DNA of 64,000 bases from Anthostomella pinea (lineage: Eukaryota; Ascomycota; Sordariomycetes; Xylariales; Xylariaceae), in contig CAUWAG010000008.1 in assembly GCA_963556695.1 (NCBI GenBank), forward strand, positions 1,612,001 to 1,676,000, given 5' to 3'. The first letter of the stretch is position 1; every line of letters begins with the position of its first letter. Position numbers and translations under genes: made by a program. The notes under the pieces were generated by a model. It saw only the letters and a program-made list of their open reading frames with translations. It was not told where the DNA came from and did not search any database. Below, piece after piece: positions 52,682 to 62,700 of this stretch.

Positions 52682-54517
52682 TCACTGCGACTGACTCCCA
52701 TCAACAGCACGCTCCCACGCGCTCTCGAACGAGCTCTGCGACGGCTCAACCATGACCACGCTGCTCTCCGCGCCGCCACCAAGCGTCGTCGAGGCGGCCT
52801 GCGACGGCCTTAAGCTAGTCCCCAACATGCCGCTTTCCGGCTCCGGCACCCCAACTACCTCACCAGTCCCCGCCGCCGCTGCCGCTGCCGCCAAAGCAAG
52901 TCCCTCCTCGTCCTGGATCTCGTTCTCCCAATTACTCGAGTACACGACGGCGGCGAAGGCCTCGAGGTCGCGCACGAGCTCCATCTCCTGCAGGTACTCG
53001 TTGGGCATGCCGTTGCCGACGACGTGCGCCTGCCGCGTCAGCACGGACAGGATCTTGGGGAGCAGGACGGCCTTATTCGTCGTGGGTTGGGATTCCTCTC
53101 GGCGGTCTAGCTCGGAGACGAGTTCTAGTCCCGGGGCTCCAGGGGTGGGGTTTGAGGCTGTGGGTAGTTCGAAGGCCCCTGGCAGGACTTTCTTGTTGAG
53201 GAGCACGGAGAAGCCGGCGTCGAGGATGAGCGTGAGTACGTGTGAGAATGGGGGCGATTCGACGAGGTCGGACGTCTCGTCGAGGAGGCGCCTGAGCGCC
53301 GTGGGGGTTGTTGTAGTCGAGGAGGAGGAGTCTGTTGGCTGTGTCGTGGCCGCCGCGCTGTCGCCGAGGACGCCTGACTCCTTAAGTACGAAGTCCTCGA
53401 GGTTGGTAGGCGGCAGCAGGAAGGGCAGCCACTGGGAGCCCTTCCTATCTGATTCTGATCGGCCCTCGACCTTCTTCCTTACCTCCAGTGCCAGCTGTGA
53501 GAACGTGTCGAAGCTCAGGAGGTCCCGCGGGCTTAGGTGGCCGAACACGTCGCGGACGGCGGCCTCGACACGCTCCATGACGTCGGTCCAGCCGCGGTTG
53601 AGCAGCCACCAGCTGAAGGTCAGGTACTTGCGGTTCGTCTCGAAGTCGCTGCCGTATACCTGCTCCGGGTTGTCGTCGTCGTTGTTCTCGAGGCTGATAG
53701 TCGACTGCGCTGTTCCGGTGGCGAGCGAGACAACGCTCGACAGGTAGCTCCGCCGGCCTAGGAGGTTCAGTTGGATTCGGGTGAGCATGGTGAGGAGAGC
53801 GAGCGTGTATACGAGGGTGAAGGATCGTGTTATCGCTGGTGGCGCATAGAGGTCAGTTGTGACTGCATAGTTTGACATATAGTGAAGGGTCGTTCAGGGG
53901 TTCATGGTGGTCGCTCACAGCTTATCGTCAGATCATCCCACAGCTGTCTCTTCGTTTTCCTCGACTTCTGCGTGGGCTGGCCGCCATCTTGTGCACCATC
54001 TTCTGTACTCGAGGCAGGCGGCAAGGCCACTTGGCTCGCGTGGACGCCGCTCTCGCTTTGTAGACTGGCTATACTCTTGCTCTCCTCTTCCGTCATGGTC
54101 GTGTCGGCGATACTGGGCGGTGTAGCGGACGACTCCCCACTGCGCACGCCCTTGGCAGCGCCTTTCATCTGCTGGATCTCCAATGTGACCTTCTCGGTGT
54201 TCATAGTCTCGAGGATGTTCGCGGTGGCCGTCGGTAGCAGCGCGAGGACGGTGAAGGTGCAGTCCTCCTGGTTCTGTTCGAAGCGCCGGCGCAAGCTGTA
54301 CAGAACCGTCAGTTCCGTTTCGTGCTCAGCCCTGAAGAATGCAAGAAGGATAGGCTTACTTCTCCTTCGCAATGCGATCGCTGCTCATGCGCTCGCGCGC
54401 ATCGTTGATCTTGTTCAGCACATACCGGGTGGCCAAGTAGCCGGCGCCCACGACGCCGACGCCAATGGCTATCGGGGTTCGATTGCGGCGGAACCACCGC
54501 CGTGTCGCAGAGAACAT
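52682..54517 (-). CDS. PEX3: peroxisomal biogenesis factor 3 (peroxin Pex3)
   Basis: Exons 54,517-54,360, 54,295-53,919 and 53,835-52,682 give 562 residues; introns 64 and 83 bp. Pex3 is the peroxisomal membrane receptor for Pex19 and is needed to form peroxisome membranes. The N-terminus has the short basic start MFSATRRWFRRNRTP and membrane helix IAIGVGVVGAGYLATRYV, followed by the conserved RRRFEQNQEDCTFTVLALLP. After the second intron comes ITRSFTLVYTLALLTMLTRI and QLNLLGRRSYLSSVV. The second acceptor was chosen because it yields the family's Ile-Ser-Ser before ITRSF. Two loops (around residues 95-160 and 310-335) and the Ala-rich C-terminal part are low-complexity. It shares a divergent promoter with ATG101. 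Confidence 0.95.
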
Positions 54518-54971
54518 AATGCAGGTTGCGAAAGCTTCAGGGACGCGATGGTGGCCGAAGCCCGTGTAGTATCGTTCAGAGGATGGCACGACAGTGGTTT
54601 GCTGTGCAACATAGAGCTCAGCACCAGGACCTTGAGATATCGATGGAGTGTGCTCCACCCCCTGTGAGCTGTCAACGTCAATCGCGTGTGCCTCGGCATC
54701 CAACCGAATGCACGCGATTCACTTTCCAATTATTATGCTCAAGCTTGAGCCACATTTGCACCCGCAGCTCCAAAGTGCAGGGTGGCTGATATGACGCAGC
54801 GTCTGTATGTAGTAGGTACATCTTATCTATCCGCACTTGACCCCAGTCATAAAGGTCCCCAGTCCAAACAACCCCTCCATTGGCATCAAGGGCCCTCCAT
54901 CCCACCAATTCATCCAATACGTCCACAGTATCGCGAGCTCTTGAAGGTCCAGCGAGATGATCCCGCCTAGC
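54518..54971. promoter_or_regulatory. bidirectional promoter region PEX3 / ATG101
   Basis: 454 bp separate the two start codons, which point away from each other. No clear TATA box on either side. Linkage of a peroxisome and an autophagy gene through one promoter is suggestive only. Confidence 0.6.
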
Positions 54972-55939
54972 ATGGAGCAGCAACGACCCCAAGAGTTCAT
55001 ACTCGAGGCCTTCACGGATCCAGCATCAGTACGCGATGTCGTCCGAGGTAAGCAAACCCCCTCCCCCAGTCCTCCCGCGGTCCAGCTGTCCGTCGATCCC
55101 ATCTTCACATGCCCCGCCGCGCCAGCATCGTTCGATATGCACACCTCTCTAATGCTGTACGCAGGAATCCTACACACAATCTTCTTCCACCGCTTCTTTC
55201 CCTCCCTAACGCCGCGCCACCGCGAGGTCCTCGACATCATGCTGCCGTACGTCGAGGACGCCGAGCTCGACACCATGATCGAGAAGCGCGCCGCCGAGCT
55301 GGCGCGCGAGCTGGACGCCGAGCGGACACACACGCAGCAGACGAACCCCGACCGTGGTGGCCGGTCGGCGGCGCAACAAGCCCACCAGCGAGCCAGCAGC
55401 GTGGGGGGCGGAAGCAGTGCCAGTGGTGGTGGTGGTGGTGGTGGTGGCGGCCGGGGCAACATCTCGGTGCAGTTCTTCGAGAAGAAGCGCCGCAAGGCCT
55501 GGTACATGCGCGCCGCGTACGGCGGCGACGACGAGGTGTGCTGGGAGATGTGGACGGTGCGCGTCACGGTGGCGGAGCCGCGGACAGAGAGTGGTGAGTT
55601 ACGAACAACACCCCAGCCCCATGTCTTGATACCTACCGAGGGTTATTGCAGAGAGGGTTGCAAAGAAGACGAGATAGAGGCGCACTTTCCCCTTCTCTTC
55701 TCTCCGTGGCATACCCAGACTAACGCATCCCCTTTCCTACTACACCAGAACGCGCCAAGGTCCGCCAGGCCATGCAGCAGACCCTCACCACGACAGTCAT
55801 GAAGATCGTCACCAGCGTCAACTCGCACAAGGACCACATCCCGCCCATCACCACCAGCGAGGCCAATCCGTTCCCCTACCAGATCATCGTGAACCAGAAG
55901 GGCGAGCCGGGCTGGGCGTCGCGCATGGGCATCTACTAG
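54972..55939 (+). CDS. ATG101: autophagy-related protein Atg101
   Basis: Exons 54,972-55,047, 55,165-55,593 and 55,749-55,939 give 231 residues; introns 117 and 155 bp. Atg101 is a HORMA-fold protein that binds Atg13 in the Atg1 kinase complex and starts autophagy. Budding yeast lacks it; most filamentous fungi have it. Conserved stretches: EFILEAFTDPASVRDVVRGI, LHTIFFHRFFPSLTP, ISVQFFEKKRRKAWYMR, DDEVCWEMWTVRVTVAEPRT, and the C-terminal HIPPITTSEANPFPYQI. A second ATG lies 15 bp upstream in frame (54,957); 54,972 is preferred since homologues begin about here. A low-complexity segment with nine consecutive Gly (about residues 120-140) precedes the FFEKKRRKAW block. Confidence 0.95.
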
Positions 55940-55960
55940 GAGTGGCAGTGGTTCCTGCTC

Positions 55961-56224
55961 TCATTGTTCATCGTCGCCGTCTGCATCCCCCTTGTTGTCC
56001 GGCGAAGGCGCAGGAAGATCTCCCCACGTCTGGTCCTGTGTCATCTGGCTGGTATCACTGCGTGTATTCGTTGGGTCGGTTTCTTTCCGCCGGCGTTCCG
56101 GGAGCCGAGCAAGAGACTCTTCGAGCAGTGTCTCCGGCGTTTGGGCTTGGCGGTGTCTCCGGCGTCTAGGCATGCTTTTGGATGGGAATAGAGAGGTTTT
56201 GGCGTAAGTAAGATCATGTTGCAT
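55961..56224 (-). CDS. possible small charged protein (87 aa), hypothetical
   Basis: A complete frame with ATG 56,224, ending 21 bp from the ATG101 stop, in convergent orientation. The product is strongly charged and Arg/Pro-rich at the start (MPRRRRHRQAQTPETLLEES from the second Met) and acidic at the end. No domain is recognised, no promoter signal is seen, and the region could simply be ATG101 3' UTR. Confidence 0.2.
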   Translation of the reverse strand: MQHDLTYAKTSLFPSKSMPRRRRHRQAQTPETLLEESLARLPERRRKETDPTNTRSDTSQMTQDQTWGDLPAPSPDNKGDADGDDEQ

Positions 56225-57412
56225 TTCTAGTGCAGGGGCAGTTTCAGCGATACCCGATTACAGAAGCATACTTTGATGGAGGCACACGGCATGCACCTTT
56301 GCATACCTGTTAGTTGAAGAGGCTGCCTTTTTGCAGGTGTTTTGCATCTCATTAATACCAGCGATCCAATCACCTTGTTCCTGTATAAAACAACACCGAA
56401 GAAAATCTCACTACCCATGTGTGGTCATGCTTCACATACCTATCCACCTTCATAGTACCACGTTCCAGCTTCCCTCGCCGAAACATTCAACATGGAATAA
56501 CTACGTACCAGAGTAGGTAGGTCATCAGCCACTGGACTTCTTCCTACCTTGCGGTTGGTCCTAGGTGACATGGAACGACTAGTCTCCTTGAGTGGCTGAC
56601 TGACCGCCTGCCCTGCTGACGGTGATGTCGAGGCATTTCGAGTATTGAAAATTAGGTCTTTTGATCTCGATTTTCCTCTTAAGAGGTCGTGTTACAATAG
56701 ATAGAACCAGGCTTGCAAACCACAAAGACCATCAAGTAGATGCAAAAGCTCCTGAGTTCAGGTCAAGGTCAAGACGAGAAAAGCCCGTATTGCAAACTAT
56801 CAAAAGCAAAAGAGCAACGCAAGCGGCCGCCAACTCCACCCTGATATACCGTGCGTAGGCCAACTTCGTACAAGAGTAAAACCAACAGGTGTATCCAGCA
56901 CAGTGAGCTCCCAATCTCTCATACTCAACGCAAAATCCCTTTCCTTTTTCCGCCAGTATCATACTGACACAAAACACCTCGTGATTGTTCCCATGTTCCC
57001 TTGGCTCTCTATAGGGCATACAAATCCAACGCCTTCTTGTGTCCATTCCTCGCATGATATCATCAAACTCAAGAGGCAGCGGGAATAAGGCAGCCAACGC
57101 CAAATCGACAATTTTGTTGTTGAGGCGATAAAACAGGGAGAACGGGAAGCAAACAAAATGCAGATCCGGCCACGTAGGCATTTACGGTAATAGTAGGCGT
57201 AAGCGCGTATGTACCCGAGTCACGTAGCGTCATTATGATCTCTTCAAAAAATGGACAAGAAGGCCGTGAGGCGAGAAGGTAGGCTGGGAAGGTCTATGGT
57301 GGTGTCGCAAAGCAAGAGGTCTCATTGTTGAAAGGGCCCTGCAGTTTAGTCGTTCAGTCGTAAGTCGTCAGTGTTGTGTGCGCGTAATGCCCGCACGAAA
57401 GGATGCCTCATT
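56225..57412. other. intergenic, 1.2 kb
   Basis: No supported gene. The part next to 57,413 is the 3' flank of the forkhead gene. Confidence 0.5.
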
Positions 57413-59737
57413 CTAGAGGGTCGACGTGTAGCTGCGGCCAAAAGAAGGTCTCGGTGGCGGTGGCTTGGCAGGGCCGCTGGCGTTCTCGCTACCGCTGATC
57501 TTCGCGAAGCCCTGGAAAATGTCTATATCCAATTCAACTTCGTCCTCGAACAATGTGTGCTCATTGAGATTCTCAAAGTTGTTCCACTCATCTCTAGCGG
57601 CAATCGGCGGTTGAGGCTGGGCGCGGACAGAAGGCGATTGAAAGTAACGCTTGAGAGGAGACGACATACCCTCGAACACCTTGCTGGGTGACTCGAAACC
57701 AAGGTCTTGCCGTGGAGTGGGAGCTTTCAAGTAAGGAGTCGACATAAGTGCTCTGTTGGACGATGTGCCTGTGGTGTCACCAAGAGCACTCGCGGATTGA
57801 GTGCGATCCAGGCGCGGTCTCTTGGCTGAACGCTTGACGGGTGAACCATAGGACGCGGTATGGAAGTTATCGATAGACTCGTCTGTGTAGATGCTGAAAT
57901 CGATGTCTGTATTACGGAAGTCGAGCCCACCGATGAATGTCTCTTCGTCCATGTTGAACGCCGGGCTCCATGGCATAGTAACCTCGTCCGATATGTTACT
58001 AACACGACGGAGAGGCGAGTTTAGCAGCTGTCGGACATTGTCGCGATGTATCTGCAGATTCGTGTTGGGCGAGACAGATGGAGGAATCTTTTGGGTAGGC
58101 TTGTCTTTAACACCCGGCGTCAGGGGAGGTAGCATTTGACCATCCGTAGGCTGCCGGATAGGAGATGAAGACGGCGGAACGAATCCGTAGGACCGACTCT
58201 TGGTAGGACTGTCACATGAGGATGCTCGGAGCCGGGCGATCTCCTCCTCAGCTCGCCCTCGCTTTTTGCCCCGTGGACGGTCAGTCTCTGAACTTTGAAC
58301 ACGACTGACTTGGTTGGGACGCATGGCGGAAGATTCCAACGATGATATGTATCCGCTATCGTCGATTGAGTTCGGGGCATCCATAGAAGCGTGTTTGCGC
58401 TTGTGGGAAGGCTTGTGGGAGGCTGATGACTGTGCTTCTCTCATAATGGGAGGCGGTGTATTGCTTCGATGTTCGAGGTGACGTGGAATCGGGGGTGAGG
58501 ATTGCATCGCCGCAGGTGGAGAGTACAAGCTCGTCTCCAGGGGCGTCTCCAGGGGCACGTTCTGCTCCTGGGAAGCTTCCTCCTGCTCCTCTGGGCCAAC
58601 GTTGTCCGATAGTGGGATTGTGGCATCAGATGAAACTTCAGGTGCCGAATGGGCGGGTGCCTGTGGCGGCCCCGGTTGTTGGTAGGAGCTTGTTTGAGCG
58701 CAGAGTACCGGTGGGAGTGAAGGAGGAAGGCCGTCGTGGAATGTGGTAGGCTCCAGATGGGCAAAATCGAGACGAGGCCCCATCGACATGATCTGCATGT
58801 TCTCAGTGGCCGCCGCAGACTTTCTGGACGGCTTTTCCTTCATGAACTGCTGCTCCATGCCCGTCTCGATAGCCCAGTAGTTTCCCTTGCCCGGGTCATC
58901 CTTCGGGCGCTCCTGTTTTATAAAGGCCTTGTTGAGACTCAGGTTATGTCTGATACTGTTCTGCCAGCCCGCATCATGCGCACTGTAAAATGAGTAGGTA
59001 TCAGAGATCCACTTGTAGATCTGTGACAGAGTCAGACGCCTATTGGGCGCGCGCAGAATTGCCATCCCTATCAGTTGTGCGTAACTGTGGCCGGGCTTCG
59101 TTCCATCATCAACAATAAGGGGAAACGAGCTCGGTAACGGCAGGCACGGCTCTTCGGTCCTTACCCTCTTCGGCGGTCTGGAATCCTTGATGGGGGCAGC
59201 TTCGAGTAATGCGCGTTTGCCCGGTGTCTTCTGCGGATAGAATCCGTCGACGTTCAGACTGAAGGCCGGCTGCGCCAAGTAGGTCGGGTGAAAATTCTCC
59301 TTCTCGAAGCTCGCCTGCATATCCATGATATTCGGTTTCTGAACCACAGTCTTGAACCTCGACATGGACGGTTGCCTCTTCAGCATCGAGTCGGTACTTT
59401 GTCCATTCGAGGTAGGAGGTAATATCGAGACCGGGTTCAAATTGTAACTATTCCCATGTGACATGTTTCCATGTGACGACCGCAGAGGGGTCAATGGAGA
59501 GGCAGTGGCGCGCCCCGTCGCCTTGAAGGGAGAGTGCTGCTTTCCGTGTCCATTCGGGGGATTCAAGACGACGTTCCTATTTGAATCCTGAAGTGGCCTC
59601 CCGGAGGGTGGTTGTCTGCCGACGGACGGCATGGGAGCTCGGCTTATCGAGGGAGCGGGCTGCTCGAAGAAGTCGAAGTTGTCTTGGAATATGTGCATCG
59701 GCTCGTTGTTGGCCGCGAAACGCGTTGGTCTGGCCAT
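57413..59737 (-). CDS. forkhead (winged-helix) transcription factor, HCM1/Sep1-like
   Basis: A single exon of 774 residues from ATG 59,737. The forkhead DNA-binding domain (about 214-300) reads KPGHSYAQLIGMAILRAPNR, LTLSQIYKWISDTYSFY, then the recognition helix WQNSIRHNLSLNKAFIKQER and the wing DDPGKGNYWAIE. Upstream, KTPGKRALLEAAPIKDSRPP and RVRTEEP form a basic, possibly nuclear-localising stretch. The C-terminal half is disordered, with many SP/TP sites (for example PLTPGVKD, FGFESPSK-like and SPLKRYFQSPS), typical of CDK-regulated cell-cycle factors such as Hcm1, Fkh2 or S. pombe Sep1. No FHA domain is seen, which favours the Hcm1/Sep1 group over Fkh1/2. The unusually long 5' flank (over 4 kb) may hold its control region. 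Confidence 0.93.
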   Translation of the reverse strand: MARPTRFAANNEPMHIFQDNFDFFEQPAPSISRAPMPSVGRQPPSGRPLQDSNRNVVLNPPNGHGKQHSPFKATGRATASPLTPLRSSHGNMSHGNSYNLNPVSILPPTSNGQSTDSMLKRQPSMSRFKTVVQKPNIMDMQASFEKENFHPTYLAQPAFSLNVDGFYPQKTPGKRALLEAAPIKDSRPPKRVRTEEPCLPLPSSFPLIVDDGTKPGHSYAQLIGMAILRAPNRRLTLSQIYKWISDTYSFYSAHDAGWQNSIRHNLSLNKAFIKQERPKDDPGKGNYWAIETGMEQQFMKEKPSRKSAAATENMQIMSMGPRLDFAHLEPTTFHDGLPPSLPPVLCAQTSSYQQPGPPQAPAHSAPEVSSDATIPLSDNVGPEEQEEASQEQNVPLETPLETSLYSPPAAMQSSPPIPRHLEHRSNTPPPIMREAQSSASHKPSHKRKHASMDAPNSIDDSGYISSLESSAMRPNQVSRVQSSETDRPRGKKRGRAEEEIARLRASSCDSPTKSRSYGFVPPSSSPIRQPTDGQMLPPLTPGVKDKPTQKIPPSVSPNTNLQIHRDNVRQLLNSPLRRVSNISDEVTMPWSPAFNMDEETFIGGLDFRNTDIDFSIYTDESIDNFHTASYGSPVKRSAKRPRLDRTQSASALGDTTGTSSNRALMSTPYLKAPTPRQDLGFESPSKVFEGMSSPLKRYFQSPSVRAQPQPPIAARDEWNNFENLNEHTLFEDEVELDIDIFQGFAKISGSENASGPAKPPPPRPSFGRSYTSTL

Positions 59738-62700
59738 GTCGGCCGGTAGTACTCGGGGTCAAGGTGTGTATTCCTCGTGGTACGGGAGTACAGGCTGTTT
59801 GGTCATCGACATTAGTTTGCGTTCACGACTGGCGACGGCGGAGGAGGGCCCGGTAATGTATCCTGCTGGAGACTTGGGCAGCTTGTTGACTTCCTCGCAC
59901 TTGCTAGACCGCCCGACCGCATGACGATTGGGAGATTTGGGAAGATGGAGTAGATCTACTCACCTTGGTCAAGGTTGTGATTTTAATTGCTGTGGAGTCA
60001 CGAAGCAAGGGTGATGTGGCGCCAGGATTGTCGGTCAGGACGTGCTCGATATTCAGGTGACAATTCCTATTCGGGTCAACTGAATCCAGACGCTCACTCG
60101 CAAGTACGACAACTTGCGCAATCGGTAGCAGTGATGGTTGGCCTGGTAGTGGTGGTCAGGTAAGGTGATAGGCGATGAGATGGTTTGAGAGAATTGAATC
60201 GAACGAGCCGAAGGTCTAAGAGAGGGGGAATCGGGAACGAGAGAGCATGCCACACATGTGCAGTCTGGCAGTCTGGGAGGATCTGATAGAGCGTGGCTGC
60301 TGGGCTGCCAGTGGTGTGGCAGTGTGGTCGGCGGACGGGCGACCGGCCTTCTTCGTTCTGGGCCAGTCAAGGTCGGAGAATTGTCAAAGGGCCCGCAGTC
60401 TGTCACTCTGCTAGGTAGTCTAGGCTAGACTCTAGCCAGGACGCCCAGCCGGTATGAGAGTTTCGTGGCTGCGTGGGAAGGAAGTTGGTGGACGGACCCA
60501 ATTCACAACAGTACTTGAATTCACAAGGGAGCAGCTCGCCAGCTCAGCAGCGCCCCATGTGCCAAGGTGGGCAGTGCGGAGTCGAGAGGCCGGCAGAGTG
60601 GGCAGACGATTGGCCGGGGATGCCGTGGGCTGACACCACTGGCTGGAGCTGGCTGGTCGGCGCCAGGACTTGGAGTCTTGGACTGCCTAGGACTGCCACT
60701 GCCTGGGAGGAACAGCGCTTGTAAGGAATGTGTCGAACGAGGGTACCCTGGTAGTCGATGATCCTAACGTGGGCCCTGTGCTCGCTGTGGTTGGACAGTT
60801 TGCCCCAAGGCTGCCCGATCGCTGGACGAGGGCCTTGTTCTGGTGCAGAAAGATGATGGATTTGGTTGCCAACATAGGTATGTACAGACGATCATGGATT
60901 CATCGGACCTGTGGCAGTGTGCGATTTGACTGTTGCGAGTGAGTTCCAGGTACTGCAGGATTGGGCAATGGGGGTTACCCGAGGTCCACTGTCCAGTCTA
61001 TTCTAGTCTAGGACGGTCCAGTGCAGTGGCATGGGCATGTGGAATGTCCAAGGTGTGCAGAAGAGGGACGAAGGAAGAAATGCAGGTGGAGTTACCGAAT
61101 TAGTTGGTCGTTGAGTTTAGTAGCGCGTAGCAGCTGTCCAATACCGGTAGACTGTCAGCCCGTCTCTGCACAAGCCAGACATGGAACCTATGGTCGAAGA
61201 TGATGACGATGGATGTCCAAGTACGGCACGGAGCACACCGAGCGATGGGGGCCAACTACCTAGGTAGAAAGGCCGTTGTTACAGGTGGCCGACGCCGAAG
61301 TCAAGTTGGCCACTTCTCCTTCCTACTAGCACAGCAGGTCTCGGTTGTTGGTGATGATTCTTTTCCGTTGCCGGTGGCACTGAACCTGTGCGATGTGTGC
61401 GATGTGACGTGACCAACACTTGCAGCTGTGCGAGGGCTGCGAGTGTTTGCAATTGACGAGATGGCTGGAACCGATTGGCTGTGGGTGAAGCGCGTAATCG
61501 GATAAGACAGACAGGCAGGCAGGCAGGCAGACACGTATGTCGGCGTGGTTCGTGGTGCGTGGTGCGTGGTGGTGGTGGTCGTCGTGGTGGTCGCGGCCGT
61601 GGTCACTGGTCACTGGTCACGGTGCAACAGTTTGAGGATTGAGCAATGAGAGGCCCGAGACGGAGCGACGTCGTTGATTGGGACGCGACGACGCGCTCAA
61701 ACCCCCCTGCATGGCCTCCTCTTTTTGTTTTGATACCCGGACACGCGTCAGGCCAATCAGAGCCCGCGGAAATCGACTTCACCCTGGTCTTAGCGTGCAC
61801 ACCCTGCATGTACCTACCTAGGCAGCTAGGTAGGTATCTCACGGGCACATCTCATCCATCCATTTATATCTAGAAATCCTCTTGTCAAACTGCCAGAACT
61901 GCTCACTATTCTCATGAAACCGAGGCAGTGCATGAATGCTCTTGTAGATGTGGCTGAACGGATTCAAAGTCAAATCCTAGTACCCTATTAGAAAAGGTGC
62001 GTTCGAGATCGGAATCTGCTTTTCATCTCACTAACTTTTAGTCTCCAGAATGGTCTGTTCCCCTGTTCCCCCTGTCTGTCGGCAAAATGCGAACGCTCTT
62101 CCTCTTCCCTCGATACAGTGAGACATTACAACGCCTACAGGCTACAAACCGTCCCGCGCATTCTCCCAGATACCTTACCTATTAGAACACTGGCCTCAAA
62201 CTGCGACTTGTATGCAGTCCAGTCATGAGGAAATAGTTCACCAACTAGGTACACGGCGATAGCTGTAACAGGCTCTCCTCGTCATCGAAAGAATCTCAGA
62301 GCTTCCAATTGCGTGCTGAAGCCAGGCTAATAACTGCACCTAATGCAGATATATCCCGAGACCGTTTATTATTTAAAACCGTCTCCTACTGTAGTTAGTG
62401 TAAAGTGACATCATCCCCCATTGCTAAGCCCGGGTCGTCATTAGCTTACCTAAGCTCGGCCATGTTTAATGTTCTAGGCTCGCCGGGGAAACACTCGAGC
62501 ACAGCGTTAACCACCCCTGAGTCCTGACCGCATTCGACCGCACCTGATTATGCACTCTCTTCCAGCGCGCCAGGCTCTGGTCAGAGCTTTATCGTCTCCG
62601 TCGTCAGGTGGGTGAGTATATGGCGACTCCGAAGAAGAGGCCATCACGAATCCCCATCTATATACCCTTGGCGTCGCAAGACCCGGCCCAAGTTCCAATA

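Noticed and set aside
52752..53747. 331-codon plus-strand frame inside PEX3
   Set aside because: Antisense to the well-supported PEX3 exon 3; no domain.
54957..54971. Upstream in-frame ATG of ATG101
   Set aside because: Five extra residues not expected in the family; the downstream ATG fits the homologous N-terminus.
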